Source: Spiroplasma endosymbiont of Agriotes lineatus
Lineage (GTDB): Bacteria; Bacillota_I; Bacilli_A; Mycoplasmatales; Nriv7
Length of the DNA: 64,000 nucleotides
Assembly (NCBI RefSeq): GCF_964019485.1
Contig: NZ_OZ026448.1
Span: 620,001 to 684,000, forward strand
Direction: 5' to 3'
In this document: piece by piece, positions 50,737-61,623 of the stretch
Numbering within the stretch: the stretch's first letter is position 1
Layout of the letters: the number at the start of each line of letters is the position of its first letter
Position numbers and translations under genes: made by a program
Notes under the pieces: generated by a model
Seen by the model: the letters and a program-made list of their open reading frames with translations, nothing else
The model's database searches: none
What the model was told of the DNA's origin: nothing

Positions 50737-52318
50737 ATGTTAGAAATTAATAATAATTTAAAAACCCCAGAAAATAAGCATTGATTAAACTTATTTACAA
50801 CCCATAAAAATATGTACACCAACAAATGTGAACAACTAGCTAATGAATACGAAAAATTAGATGAATACCTATATTTACATCATTATCGGTTAAAACAAGG
50901 TTATAAAGTAGTTCATTTTGCAACAAGAACAATTATTACAATTTTTGGTGATGTTACTTTTAAACGACGCCGATATAAATATTGAAATCAAAAATCAGGT
51001 AAATTTGAATATGTATGTTTGTTAGATAAAGAAATTGGTTTATTGCCCAAACAATGCATTTATTTTGATGTTCAATTTAAAGTTTTAAGTATTTTAGGTG
51101 ATGGTAAAACGATATCGCGATGTTTTAAGATGCTTTAAATCATTGTTATATTTCAAAAGCTAGTATTTCAAGTATTTTAAATAAATACGATATTGCTGAA
51201 TATTTTCAACTAGCAGAAAAAGAAACTAAAACTAGAATTGATGTCAAAAATAAGGATTTATATATTCAACTAGATGAGACATTTTTAGCGACATTAGATC
51301 ATAAAATTAAACAAGACCAAAGAAAAGAATTCATTTAGTTACTTTTCATACCGGACATAAAGAAAAAAATTACAAAAACGCTCGTAGAGAATTAGAAAAC
51401 AAACGAGGTCATTTTCTAATGTTAAAAGTTGGTAAACGAATAAATACGATGGATTATCGTGATTTATTAATTAAAGAATTGCAAAAACATTATGTTAATA
51501 TTAATTATGACAAAATAATTGTTTGTGGCGATAGTGCTGCTTGAATTAGAGAAATTGCCAATAGTTTTGGTAATGTTAGATATATTTTAGATGGTTATCA
51601 TGCTATTAAAAAATTAAAACAAACTGCATTTAATATTATTTTTGAAAATCGCAAAGTAACACTAAATAGTTGAATTAAATTATATAAGGATGGAAAATCC
51701 ATCAAGAATTAATCAAAACCATTCGTAATGTTGTTAAAAATGAATTAAATAAAGATATTAAAACAAAGTTAAGGAAGGCTAGTAATTATTTCAATAATAA
51801 TAAGCAAGGTATTCATCATCAAAATTTAGAATGAAATATCGGTTGCAGCATTGAAAGTGATGTATCACATTTAGTAAAACAACAATTAGGATATGGAGCA
51901 AAAATATATAATCATAAGAATTTAAATAACCTATTACATTTAAGAATGGCAAATTTAAACAAATTAAATGTATTACATTACATTAATGAAAATATTAATT
52001 CAGAAATAGCAATCAGAAAAGAAATATATAAAAGTTCATTATGAAATAAATATAATAAGAAAAATGATGATAGTTGAATTAATAAAGGTAGAATTGTATA
52101 TACAAATAAATATATTACATTTAAGTAAGTAAAAATATTAGTTAAAATTTAATAAAATTAATAATTTTTCATTGTGCAAAAATTCAATAATATGATAAAA
52201 TGGTAATGAATAAAAATGACAATAACAAGGAAGGGCGGGTTAGTTTAGTAATTAAATAATATAATTAGCTGATTGTTTTACTTCTTCAAAGCAATACCTA
52301 AGAAAACTAAACGCGACC
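50737..52318 (+). mobile_element. UPF0236-type IS with frameshifted transposase
   Basis: The transposase starts at ATG 50737 (AAAGGTGG upstream) and ends at 52128. It reads MLEINNNLKTPENKHWLNLF, FGDVTFKRRRYKYW, LYIQLDETFLATLDHK, IIVCGDSAAWIREIANSFGN, YILDGYHAIKKLKQTAF, and WNIGCSIESDVSHLVKQQLGYGAK. This is the pattern of UPF0236 (ISLre2-like) transposases: Asp in LDETF, Asp in CGDSA, Glu in CSIESDVSH. Frameshifts occur near 51125, 51330 and 51695. The right inverted repeat (ctaagaaaactaaacgcgacc) ends at 52318. Confidence 0.8.
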
Positions 52319-52350
52319 AATATGGTTCAAATTATTGTAACCTATCCAAT
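52319..52350 (+). repeat. Solo IS3 end
   Basis: aatatggttcaaattattgtaacctatcca matches the outer end of IS3 copies 1 and 3 (taaatatggtccaacttattg...cctatcc). The rest of the IS is gone. Confidence 0.55.
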
Positions 52351-52418
52351 AAATATATATAATATTATGAAAATAAAAAAATTAAATAAAATTAATAATT
52401 TAGAAGGGGAAAAAATAT

Positions 52419-53951
52419 ATGAGTCAAAATGTTGCAAGAAAATATGGTTTATTTATGTGCCTCTGTATGGTTGTGGGGACAGTAATTGGAACTGGGATTT
52501 TCTTTAAAAATGAAGGTGTTTACGGCGTTGTTAATGGCAATGGAATCTTAGGAATCGTTGCTTGAATTATTGGTGGTGGTATAGCAATTTCTTTTGGTTT
52601 ATCATTTATGGAAATTTCATCGGCAAAACAAGATAGTAATTCGGGAATTGCTTTATATGCAAAAATGTTTGCTGGTAGTAAATTTGGTCGCGTTGTTCGT
52701 AATGCAATGAATAATATTTATTTGCCATTAACTGCTTTTACAGTAGCTTATTATACTAGTAAGGCTTCTGTTTGGGCAATTGGCGGTGGTCAAGATACAG
52801 AAATGCGTTTAGCAAATGTCTTAGGCGGTTCTAATGTGTATGAATTATTATTAAGTATTTTTGCAGTTTTATATACTTTATTTGTTATTGTTTGTTGCAT
52901 TTATAATGAATCAATTAGTAAATGAGTACAAATGATTACCGTTATTTTAAAATTAATACCATTAATTTTTATTGGTGTTGCCGGATTAATTGTTGTTAAT
53001 GCAGGAGCAGGTGCTTTTTTAGAAACCGGATTAGGTGATCCAAAGAAATATGAAATTGTTAAAAATAAAGGTCATTTTGAAATGCTATTAATGGCGCTAC
53101 CAGGAATTCTTTTTGCCTTTGATGGTTTTTTATCAACAACTTATATTCAAAAAGATGTTCAGGATTCTAGTAAAAATATTCCTTTAGCCTTAGTTTTTGG
53201 TTTAACAGGAATTACTTTTATTTATGTTTTAACTTCAATTTCAACATTAAATTTAGACCCTGGCGGCAGCGTTGCTATTGCCGCGAAAAAAATATTTAAT
53301 AACCCTACAGTTAATGTTGTTTGTGCGCGATTAATTTTTATTTTTATTCTTATTAGTGCTTTTGGAACTTTAAATGGTTATTGTTTTTCAATGACAAAGT
53401 TAACAAGGTCATCATTAGATGATGGTTTTGTTGTTGGTAACGATAAAATATGACAAAAAGTTATTAATCGTTTTGGTATTAAAACAGCAACATTAATGGT
53501 GGCGGGAGTATTATTTGCAATTTGGATTGTAATTATGGCGCTACCAACGATAGTTACTGATGATAATTATAATTTCTTTGATTTTATTAGTAATGCTGGT
53601 GTTGTGATGGCGTTTATGTTATATGGTGTAATTATCTTTTATGGTTTATTAAATCGTTATCGTAAAAAAATTAAAACGCTTAATGCTTGATATTTTATTC
53701 CGGCAGCGATTATTTCTATATTATGCATTACTTTAATATTGGGATATAATGTTTATTCTTACTTTGCTTTATTAGTAACCTCTGAAAATAAAGTAGGAGC
53801 AATTTTACAAATTTTCTTTTTACTATTAATTCTTGCTTTGCCTTGATTAGGATTATTTATGAAAGATAATGAATTAGAAAATGATAATGAAACTGGTAAT
53901 GTGTCAGAACTTGAACAACCAATAAGTGATAACGGGCGGGACTACAAATAA
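52419..53951 (+). CDS. APC-superfamily amino acid permease
   Basis: 510 residues with 12 hydrophobic segments and the family's first-helix motif GTVIGTGIFF. It also has the helix-6 region LLMALPGILFAFDGFLSTTY and the conserved QDSSKNIPLALVFGL loop. It imports amino acids by exchange or symport; the substrate is not predictable. ATG 52419 follows AGAAGGGG at 9 bases. One extra G in GGGCGGGAC (~53937) ends the acidic C-terminal tail early. The original frame would continue 37 residues (KFSNDGNVLENIYVSLK... EFGEEITEL) to 54063, so only the tail is affected. Prophage DNA begins directly after it. Confidence 0.88.
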
Positions 53952-54063
53952 GTTTTCTAATGATGGTAATGTGTTAGAAAATATTTATGTTTCTCTGAAA
54001 CAAATTACTCCTAATGAGACAGGTGATGGTTCTGAATTTGGAGAAGAAATTACTGAATTATAA

Positions 54064-55113
54064 AGACGCATAAAGTTTTGTTAAGTGGACAAATATTTGA
54101 ATAAGTATTAAGACAGTCAGTAATGATTGTCTTTTTATTTTATAAGGTGTTAAAATTTTGTTCTTTGAAAATTAAATATAAGTGAATTAATAATGTTGGT
54201 ATGTATTAAAGCACGATAAGTTATGGGTGGTCGGGTGGTCGCCATAACCAAAAGAAGTTTACCAGTTAATAGATAACGCCCTATTAGCTATAGCAATTTG
54301 TTTCATTTTGCAATAAAAAAATGAATAGATGGGTTTCCTAAAAATATACACGCTATTAAATTAGTTCCAAAGGTAGGGCGCGAATATTAAAGTGTAAAAA
54401 TTTCTATATGGGGGGGTGCTAAGTTTAAAATTATTAAAATCTTTATCTAATTAAAAAACAAAATTTACTAACAAAGCTTATTAAACACTTAAATCTGCGA
54501 TATATAAGTGTTTAAAAAACTAAGTTAACTAACAACTTAGTTAATATAACTTAGTTTATTTATAAGAAAGGTAATTTATTATGAAAAACATTGAAAACAT
54601 TTTCTTAAATACTAAAAAATATCTCTTAAAAGAAACACAAAACGCAATGTTTATTAAAGCACCAAAAATTCCGTGATTTAATGAACAAATCGGTGTTTGG
54701 TTTTCAAAACGATTTGTTTATAAAGGAAAATATTAAAATTCTATTTGCATCGAAATAATCAAGAATAGTAAATATCAAATAATTTCAATTAATCAAAAAG
54801 AAAATGAAACCAAGTTAATTAAAGGATAATTATTATAAGTTGATTCATTGCAGAAAAATAACAATAAAAAAAGATACAAATTATAACTATTTTAAAGGAT
54901 TTTAAAAATGAATATCGCAATTGGATTAATATTTATTATCATTTGCATCATGCTATTGGCATATTTTGCTTATAAAATTTATGCCAAAATAAAAATTAGA
55001 ATTAAATATAAAAATGTCATTAAAAATAATACTGGTAATTTCACAAAAGACGAAAAAGTATTTATTGCTCGCTTTGAAGAATGAGTTAAAGCTCCTAATT
55101 CAAAAGAAAATAT
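54064..55113 (+). mobile_element. Type II prophage stub (leader and two genes)
   Basis: Starts gacgcataaagttttgttaag and has the conserved leader. Gene 1 (54581-54905) carries a GAA-to-TAA nonsense codon in GKYENS, plus indels. It is cut at 55114 by IS3 copy 3. Confidence 0.75.
54581..54905 (+). pseudogene. Type II first ORF with nonsense codon
   Basis: MKNIENIFLNTKKYLLKETQ up to KGKY, then TAA where the other copies have GAA. Further losses lie near 54830. Confidence 0.7.
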
Positions 55114-55183
55114 GAAATGGCAACCCTTTTTAGGACACTTTTTATTATGTAGACTGCCGTTTTCTAAATTCAACGGGTGTTAA
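54908..55183 (+). pseudogene. Type II membrane-protein gene 2 fused into IS3 DNA
   Basis: MNIAIGLIFIIICIMLLAYF... to EEWVKAPNSKEN is phage sequence. It then runs in frame through the IS3 end (MKWQPFLGHF) to a stop at 55183. It lacks only the last ~5 native residues, so a working membrane part is conceivable. Confidence 0.6.
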
Positions 55184-56351
55184 ATAATTTAAGCTGCCGT
55201 GAATTCAAATATTGTTGTATCAATTAACAAAATAAAATAGTTCGCATTTTAATTGTGTTAAATTTTCAAATTTTTTACCCTTAATAAATTCTGTTTTAAA
55301 GGTTTTGTAAGTTGTTGCGGCCACAGCATTATCATAAGGACAATCTTTATTGCTTAATGATCTTTTAATGTTAAAAGTTATTAAAATTTCATCAATGATT
55401 TTATTTTTGAAATCATTACCACGATCGGTATGAAATAAAGTTATTTGCTTTAATGGTCGTGTTATTTTATGAAAAGCTTGTTGAATTAATTCAGCGGTTT
55501 TGTTTGGCCTGGCATTATAGCCAAGCCAATTACTTCGCGATTAAACAAGTCAATTAACAAACAAATATAGTGTCATTTCCCGCCAACTTGCACATATGTT
55601 AAATCACTAACAACAGCTTCATTGGGTTTTTTGTCATTAAATTCACGATTTAAAACATTACTAATTTGGGCATTATTAGTTGTTGTTTTATGATTACGAT
55701 ATTTTAATTTGGTGTATCTAGAGTATCTAGAAACCAAATTATTTTTGATCATAATGCATCTGATTTTTCGCCGCGATAAGATGATATCTTTTCTTATTAA
55801 AACAGCTTTAATTTTACGGGCCCCATAAATTTTGCGACTTTTATTAAATGTATTGACAATTTCTTGTTCATAATTATTAACTTGCTTGTTAGTGCATTTA
55901 TTAGGTTGATAATAATAATACGTTGATTTTGATAAACCCAAAATCTTACATATTTTCCTCACTGAATATTTGTTTTTGTTGTTATTAATTATTGTTATTT
56001 TTTGGCCATTATCAGTGCCGCTTGCTTTAAAATATCGTTTTCCATTCGTAATTGTTTTAATTCTTTTCGTAAGTAAATTAATTCATTTTCTTCATTACTT
56101 TGATATCTTTTGCTTTAAAAGAACCAAAATTATCGAATGATTTTATTCAATTATAAATAGCAGATTTTGAAATACCCTATTCATTAATAATTTCAATAAT
56201 GATTTTCCCGCTTTGATAAAGCATGACAATTTGTTTTTTAAATTCATCTGTATATGAATTTTTGCCCATTTTTTATATTCCTACTTTCTTAATAATTTTA
56301 TCTTATTTTGAAAGTCCACATAAATATGGTCCAACTTATTGTAACCTATCC
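55114..56351 (-). mobile_element. IS3-family element, copy 3, defective
   Basis: orfA starts MGKNSYTDEFKKQIVMLYQ near 56270, has the INE*GIS nonsense codon, and is frameshifted after KAKD. orfB is open from 55962 to 55573 (MRKICKILGLSKSTYYYYQP, YGARKIKAVLIRKDIILSRR, VVSDLTYVQVGGKW). It is then shifted by an extra ~5 bases at the EVIG position and ends RIHGSLNYLTP. Both ends are present. Confidence 0.85.
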
Positions 56352-56745
56352 AAAAAGATATTTTTTAATATTTAAAAAAATATTTTCAATATTTCTCACA
56401 TACATACCCTCCTTACAAATATATTTAGTTAGATAACTAAGTTAAATATTTATTTTGTTAAACATTTGTGTTTAACAAAATTTGTTAGTAAACTTCGTTT
56501 ACTAATTAACTTAGTTTATTACTATCAAGGCACAAAAAAATACAAAGCATAACTAAAAATAATAAATATTAATTTAACCTTATATTTCTTGTAATAAATA
56601 AATGAGCTCATATTTATTTATTAATTAACAGCAAGGTGGTTAAGAACTAAAAAAACCAGCTTGTAAAAACCAAAATTTTGTCACATGTATATAGTTTTCT
56701 ACATCCTTGTGTAACATACCACAGACTTATGACAATCACAAGCAT
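56352..56745 (-). mobile_element. Type I prophage stub (leader and start of gene 1), inverted
   Basis: On the minus strand: the tagaaaactatatacatgtgac end, the GAGCTC-centred palindrome, the other leader hairpins, and the first ~15 codons of gene 1 (NIENIFLNIKKYL). It is cut by IS3 copy 3. Confidence 0.75.
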
Positions 56746-56910
56746 TTTTTTAAAAAAGGATGATAAATTATCAAATAATGCAGAAAATTTTTAAAAATAG
56801 TTTGTAATTAAATTACAAAGTATAAAGACTGTAGATTAATTTTTAGAGAAAAGAAAAAGTGTTGTAAATTTTATTAATTAGCAAAAATTTACGAAAGGGA
56901 TTTGATTAAT
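56746..56910 (+). promoter_or_regulatory. Leader of secreted-protein gene 56911
   Basis: A/T-rich. The last ~50 bases (attaattagcaaaaatttacg, gaaagggatttgattaat) repeat the leader of the propeller gene at 50495-50545. It includes the ribosome-binding site (AAAGGGA). Promoter not resolved. Confidence 0.4.
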
Positions 56911-57375
56911 ATGAAAAAATTACTTATTTTATTAAGTACAATAACAATTACAGGGGCTGCCCTGCCAATGTTAATTGCAACAAATCTGCCTTCTTGTGAA
57001 ATACAAAAAATATTAAATAATAATGATTTGTTTGAAAAATGATATAAGTTTTTAGAACATGATGAATTAAAATTAAAATTATCCTCAGATATTGCTTTTA
57101 AAATTATTTATCAATTTGAATCTGACAGTAAAAAAAATTTTTTAGAACAAACAATGATATTAATTTCTAATTTACCAAAATCAGACCATAGTGGTGCTGG
57201 CGGTTCTATAAATAAAGAAGATATAAATATAATGGCAAATTTCATTTGAGAACATTTTTCTGAATTTCACGAAGTTTGAAGAAGTTTAAAACAAGAACAA
57301 TCAATTATTATCAAAACAAATACTATTGGATATTGAGATAATGAAAATCCAAATAATAGTATTTATGTTAATTAA
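56911..57375 (+). CDS. Small secreted protein, unknown function
   Basis: 154 residues. The signal peptide (MKKLLILLSTITITGAALPM) closely resembles that of the propeller protein. The mature part is acidic and helical in appearance (NNNDLFEKWYKFLEHDELKL, SSDIAFKIIYQFESDS), with a Gly-rich loop (SDHSGAGGSI). It has no catalytic motif I can recognise. The next gene follows 19 bases later, also secreted, so both are probably one operon. Confidence 0.7.
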
Positions 57376-57394
57376 AGAAAGAAGGAATAAAAAA

Positions 57395-57730
57395 ATGAAA
57401 AAATTCCTAGGAATTTTAGGAACAATAATAATGGCAGGAAGCGGAACATTAACATTAGTTGCAAACAGCCCTACATCTACATCTATAAAAACAGAAGAAA
57501 AAATTTTAAAACTAACTAAAAGATGAGAAGAAGTTCAATGACTACATATTCAAAATCAATGAAATAATTCTAATCAAGAATATCAAAGAGTGGCATTAGA
57601 ATTTCAAAGAAATCAAAATCATACAGCTTTTAATCAAGCTCAACAACGCTTCTTGCGAGTTAAACAATCATATAATAATAATAATTCAGCAATTGAATGA
57701 CAACAAGGATTAACACAATGAGAAAATTAA
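57395..57730 (+). CDS. Small secreted Gln/Asn-rich protein
   Basis: 111 residues after GAAGGA. The leader (MKKFLGILGTIIMAGSGTLT, VANSP) has the same layout as that of the propeller protein, and a KLTKR dibasic site follows. The mature part is rich in Gln, Asn, Trp and Arg (VQWLHIQNQWNNSNQEYQRV), suggesting a helical, surface-binding protein. Beyond the stop the same frame continues with similar composition (RKERNQQWWNNSNTQRAHNA), so it may once have been longer. Confidence 0.65.
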
Positions 57731-57753
57731 ATTAGAAAAGAACGCAATCAGCA

Positions 57754-57975
57754 ATGATGAAACAATTCCAATACTCAACGAGCACACAACGCAAAAAGAC
57801 AATGAGTATAAAAAAAGTTAATAATCTTGAAAATAAATTAGGAATCTCGTTAGGAATTGACGTAGCTGCTACTTTGAATGAAAATCGAAATAATAATTTA
57901 AGATTTAAAAGAAAAACTAATTCTACTAGTTGTTCTATAACTACGGGGGCCCGGGGCCTTCCCTGGCCCCCGTAG
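57754..57975 (+). CDS. Short ORF ending in a G+C-rich hairpin
   Basis: 73 residues (MMKQFQYSTSTQRKKTMSIK), with a dibasic site before a Ser/Thr/Cys-rich stretch (FKRKTNSTSCSITT). The last 11 codons lie in the hairpin at 57941-57975. After the hairpin a shifted frame reads VGITVGFVCSSGSKQHH. There is no ribosome-binding site of note. It may be the remains of a longer gene; its function is unknown. Confidence 0.35.
   Translation: MMKQFQYSTSTQRKKTMSIKKVNNLENKLGISLGIDVAATLNENRNNNLRFKRKTNSTSCSITTGARGLPWPP
57941..57975. other. Strong G+C-rich hairpin
   Basis: CTACGGGGGCC and GGCCCCCGTAG form a perfect 11-bp stem around a 13-base loop that is itself G+C-rich. The 35 bases are almost 80% G+C, unlike anything nearby. 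No T run follows. Confidence 0.8.
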
Positions 57976-58110
57976 GAATTACTGTAGGTTTTGTGTGTTC
58001 TAGCGGCAGCAAGCAGCACCATTAGTTGGATGGATTAGCTGCTTTATTTGGATTTGCTGCACAAACTCTTTGTAAAGCTGCATAATTTAAATAAGTTTTT
58101 TTGAAAAATT

Positions 58111-59198
58111 TTATAATTTTTGAAAAGGCACTTTATTATTTAAAGATGAATATGAATGGGGGCGTTCAAAATTATAAAAGTAATAATATTTGTTTAAATA
58201 ATGTTGAAGTTCATTTTGATTTAATTTCTTATCCTTAGAATAAAATAATTTGGTATAATGCTGATGAAATCGCTCAATTTTGCCATTACTCTGTGGCGAG
58301 CGAATTGGTGTAGTTTCGTGAACAATTCCGTTTTTTGAAAAAAAGGTTGTAAAATACCTTTCTTTTACTTTGTATGCTTTTTTATTACTTCAATTAGTAG
58401 TAGTAAATTCTGGGGCATTATCAGTGCAAAGGCGTTTAATGGTTATGCCAACAAATTCACCTGAAATCTTTTATTACTCTTTGCACGGCGTTAATCGCGT
58501 TATTAGTTCCTAAACTATCATAAACATAATCAAATACTAGCCGTGTTTTTTTGTCAATGAAATCCATAAATGTAATATTTCTTATCAACCGGAAAATTTG
58601 ATGTGGTAATGATTTTGGCATCCATATTTGTAAAAGACCGATCTCAGAGACTTCATAACACTTAAAATGAAAATGGCGTTTAGTTTGTTTGATTTGTTGT
58701 TTTAATTCTTTTCAACGAGGATCAAATTTAATTCAGTGATAAAAAGTTTTGATGTTTTTAGAAACTTCTGAATTTTTAATATCGTGAAAACCGATTTTTA
58801 AATTGTTAAATAAAGACCACATTCCACCGGCTTGAAGATTTTTGTAATCAAAATATAAATCACATACTTTTTCACGAGAATTTAAACTATATTGATAATT
58901 AAAATTTTGTGGTTTTATAGTTTTAAACAATAATAAATCTAAATTGTCAAAATAATAAGCGGTCATAATTTTTTCCGCCCAACGATAAAAGGTTTTCGTG
59001 GCATTCTTAAAATATTTTTTAATAAGTTTTGTTAAAGCGGTTTCTTCAATATAAAAATAAGTACATAAATTTAAATAGGCAGTAATGCGTTTTTTAGTTT
59101 TATAGTAAGTAATAAGGATTACGACAATTAGCACTTAGTCAACTTTGTACTTTTGCTTTTAAATCTGCTAAATCAGCTTGATAAATAATATATTTCAT
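58111..59198 (-). pseudogene. Plectroviral DDE transposase, frameshifted (D)
   Basis: ATG 59198 after AAGGAG. Same protein as 21840-22924; the catalytic end reads NGKIERFHQHY with Glu retained, and the second Asp is in RLCTDNAPEF. A 4-bp tandem duplication near 59108, two extra bases near 58630 and a small shift near 58475 break the frame. Confidence 0.8.
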
Positions 59199-59220
59199 TT
59201 TTTTAAACTCCTTAAATTAA

Positions 59221-59248
59221 GAAAATCGTATTTTTATATACGATTTTC
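59221..59248 (-). terminator. Terminator after the phage D lipoprotein gene
   Basis: GAAAATCGTA and TACGATTTTC form a 10-bp stem. Same position as the terminator at 21790 in prophage A. Confidence 0.7.
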
Positions 59249-59272
59249 AAAAATATTTATTAAATTACTAAA

Positions 59273-59680
59273 TTAATGAGGCATTTCCGTCGAAAATGAA
59301 GTTATTCAAAAATTATCAAAATTAGAGCGAGCAATTGTTATTTTAACATTAACGATTTTATCAATACTATAAGTTTTATTTTTTAAAACTCCGTTTTTTT
59401 TATAAAAATCAAAAACACTAGAAATAATATTACCATTACCGTCGTTATAAACAATATAGAAATCAGAATATCCAGTATCAGAGGGTAATTGATTTTTAAC
59501 ACTATTAATTTGTAATCAACCCGTTAAATAGTTACTAACACTTGTATTAACAAAAGAACTATTTAAAATCTCAGCAAACTCCAAATTATATTTTTTTTCA
59601 ATTTTACTATTAATAGAATTACAAGCAGAAACAAACATTATATTTGCTAAACCTAATGCAATTAAAAATTTTTTATACAT
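59273..59680 (-). CDS. Phage lipoprotein sharing the attachment protein's N-terminal domain (D)
   Basis: 135 resid. ATG 59680 after AAAGGAG. Signal peptide with lipobox FVSAC. The C-terminal part (DFYIVYNDGNGNIISSVFDF, FYKKN, YSIDKIVNVKITIARSNFD, ITSFSTEMP) repeats the start of the surface protein at 61165-61400 with a few substitutions. It is a divergent relative of the prophage A lipoprotein (shared FYKKN, IDKIVNVKITI, TSFSAE/TEMP). Exported and lipid-anchored. Confidence 0.82.
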
Positions 59681-59802
59681 CAAAATTTCTCCTTTCAAAA
59701 AGAAACTATATTACACATAATAAATTTAAAGCTTATAAAAATTTTCACATAACAAAAATCCTCTTTTCAAAGGAATTATATTATAAAAAATAATGGCAAT
59801 AT

Positions 59803-61417
59803 TTAAGAGAACTTTTTTAATATCATTATCAAGATTGCTAGTAGAACTACAAATTCAAATAACATTTGAAACGCCAGAATAACTTCAAACAACGGAAAAG
59901 CAGTTTTCGTAAAATTAATTGTTGTTTTGGCCATATCCGCAACGCAACGCAAGGGGGCGAATTAAAAGATTAATCCCAGAAAGACCAAGTAATCAATTTA
60001 ATACAATAACAGAAGCGTGCTGAATACCACAAGATATAGCACACTAAATAAATCTCAATAAGAACAGTTGGGCATAGGAATTAAATCATCCATATTACCA
60101 CTTATTCCGCCACCAATAAAAGCTGTTGAATTCAAAATGTTAAAATCGTATAAAGAATAATGATATTCAGTGCTTTCATTTTTCTTTTTATATAGCGGAA
60201 ACGTTAGCGTAAAAATATTAATTCCGTACATCACATCAACTTTAGCATTATAAAAATGCAGTTTATTGCTAGTAGCATTCCATAATTGGTTATTATATGC
60301 TTTTAAAACATTAAAATTTATTTGATAAGAACTTTCACCTTTATTAAAACCATTAATAATTCTTTTATCTTCAACAAAAAAATAAGAACGAAAAATCATA
60401 TTTTTACTATTTTCGATTGTTGAACCAAAATTAATTAAATATTGTTTGGGATAAAAAGTAATTAATGAGCGGTAGAAAAAAACCATTTGTAAAACATTTT
60501 TAGGAATTTCTTGCATTCCTTTATAACTTAATCCTACATAAGTAGAAGCATTCATATCAAAACTCGCATAAAAGAATTGTGTAAAAAAACCACCTAAAAC
60601 TTTATAAATTTTATCAAATAAACTGAAATAATACTGATTCGATAAGTCCTTTAAATAAAAAAACATAAAATCTTTAAAATCAGTCTTTAATTTGTCATCA
60701 TAGCGTAAAAAATAAAAAGTATTACCATAATAATTAATTTGTCTAAAAAAGGTGTTGATAAAATCTTCAGTTCAACCATCCAATCAAATAAACTTAATTA
60801 ATTTTTTATAATTTAAATAAAAAGTAACCATTCCTAAAGAAATTTCGATTCTAAAAACATCACTAAAACTAAAAAATTCTAAGCTATCAAAAAAATATAA
60901 TGAGTTTTCAGGTTGAAAACTGCAAATTAAAGTAAATTTACTATTTTATTTAAAAGCATTTAATTCAATTGACATTTCACCATATATTTAAAATTATTAT
61001 CAAAGAAATTAAAAACGGGTACTCAATATAAATAACTATAATTAAATTTATCAAAATCTCGCCGTTGTGTCATTAAATAATCAAGTTTATCTTGAAACTG
61101 ATTATACTGATATTCACCATTCTTTTTAGTTATTTCCGTAGGCAATGGTTGCTCGTTATCTTTTTATAGTAAAAAAGGCATTTCTGCCGAAAATGAAGTT
61201 ATTCAAAAATTATAAAAATTAGAACGAGCAATTGTTATTTTAACATTACCGATTTTATCAATACTATAAGTTTTATTTTTTAAAACTCCATTTTTTTTAT
61301 AAAAATCAAAAACACTAAAAATAATATTACCATTACCGTCTTTATAAACAATATAGAAATCAGGATCCTGTAATATACCACAGATGTTTTGCATAATCAA
61401 GAAAAATATTAAAAAAA
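59803..61417 (-). pseudogene. Large phage surface protein, 5'-truncated (D)
   Basis: It begins within the N-terminal domain (DFYIVYKDGNGNIIFSVFDF). The linker KDNEQPLPTEITKK follows a TAA, then DYLMTQRRDFDKFNYSYLYW, and an open 203-residue stretch (60055-60666, with FFYRSLITFYPKQYLINFGS and NIFTLTFPLYKKK). The C-terminal anchor ends LIMILKKFS at 59803. There are several frame breaks. The signal peptide was lost at the UPF0236 palindrome. Confidence 0.78.
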
Positions 61418-61485
61418 GGTCGCGTTTAGTTTTCTTAGGTATTTTTTCTTTTTTTTAAAAATACCTAAGAAAACTAAACGCGACC
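61418..61485. repeat. 68-bp palindrome made of two UPF0236 IS ends
   Basis: ggtcgcgtttagttttcttagg and, inverted, cctaagaaaactaaacgcgacc lie on either side of a short A/T core with no IS interior. It is a minimal element or an end-to-end junction. It would also fold as a strong hairpin and may terminate transcription. Confidence 0.85.
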
Positions 61486-61623
61486 AAACACTACTATTTT
61501 TTAGCACAATTACAATAAAAATAGTAAATTATTTTAATTTTTTATTATTTAGCAAACAATAAAGTTAAATAAAAAAATTACAGTAATTACTTTAATTTTT
61601 CAAATATTTTTAATTGTTAACTA
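61486..61623. other. A/T-rich spacer
   Basis: Contains a small stem ACTATTTTT...AAAAATAGT and the 3' flank of the HU gene. Nothing else is recognisable. Confidence 0.4.

Larger units (their letters stand above)
58085..61417 (-). mobile_element. Type I prophage D, 3' half only
   Basis: On the minus strand in order: surface protein (5' end lost), lipoprotein, and transposase. The upstream phage genes are missing; at 61418 the surface protein is cut by a palindrome made of two UPF0236 IS ends. Confidence 0.8.

Noticed and set aside
57754-58050. Possible lanthipeptide-like precursor (leader plus Ser/Thr/Cys-rich end)
   Set aside because: The core-like part is out of frame after the hairpin, no modification enzyme lies nearby, and the Ser/Thr/Cys count is small.
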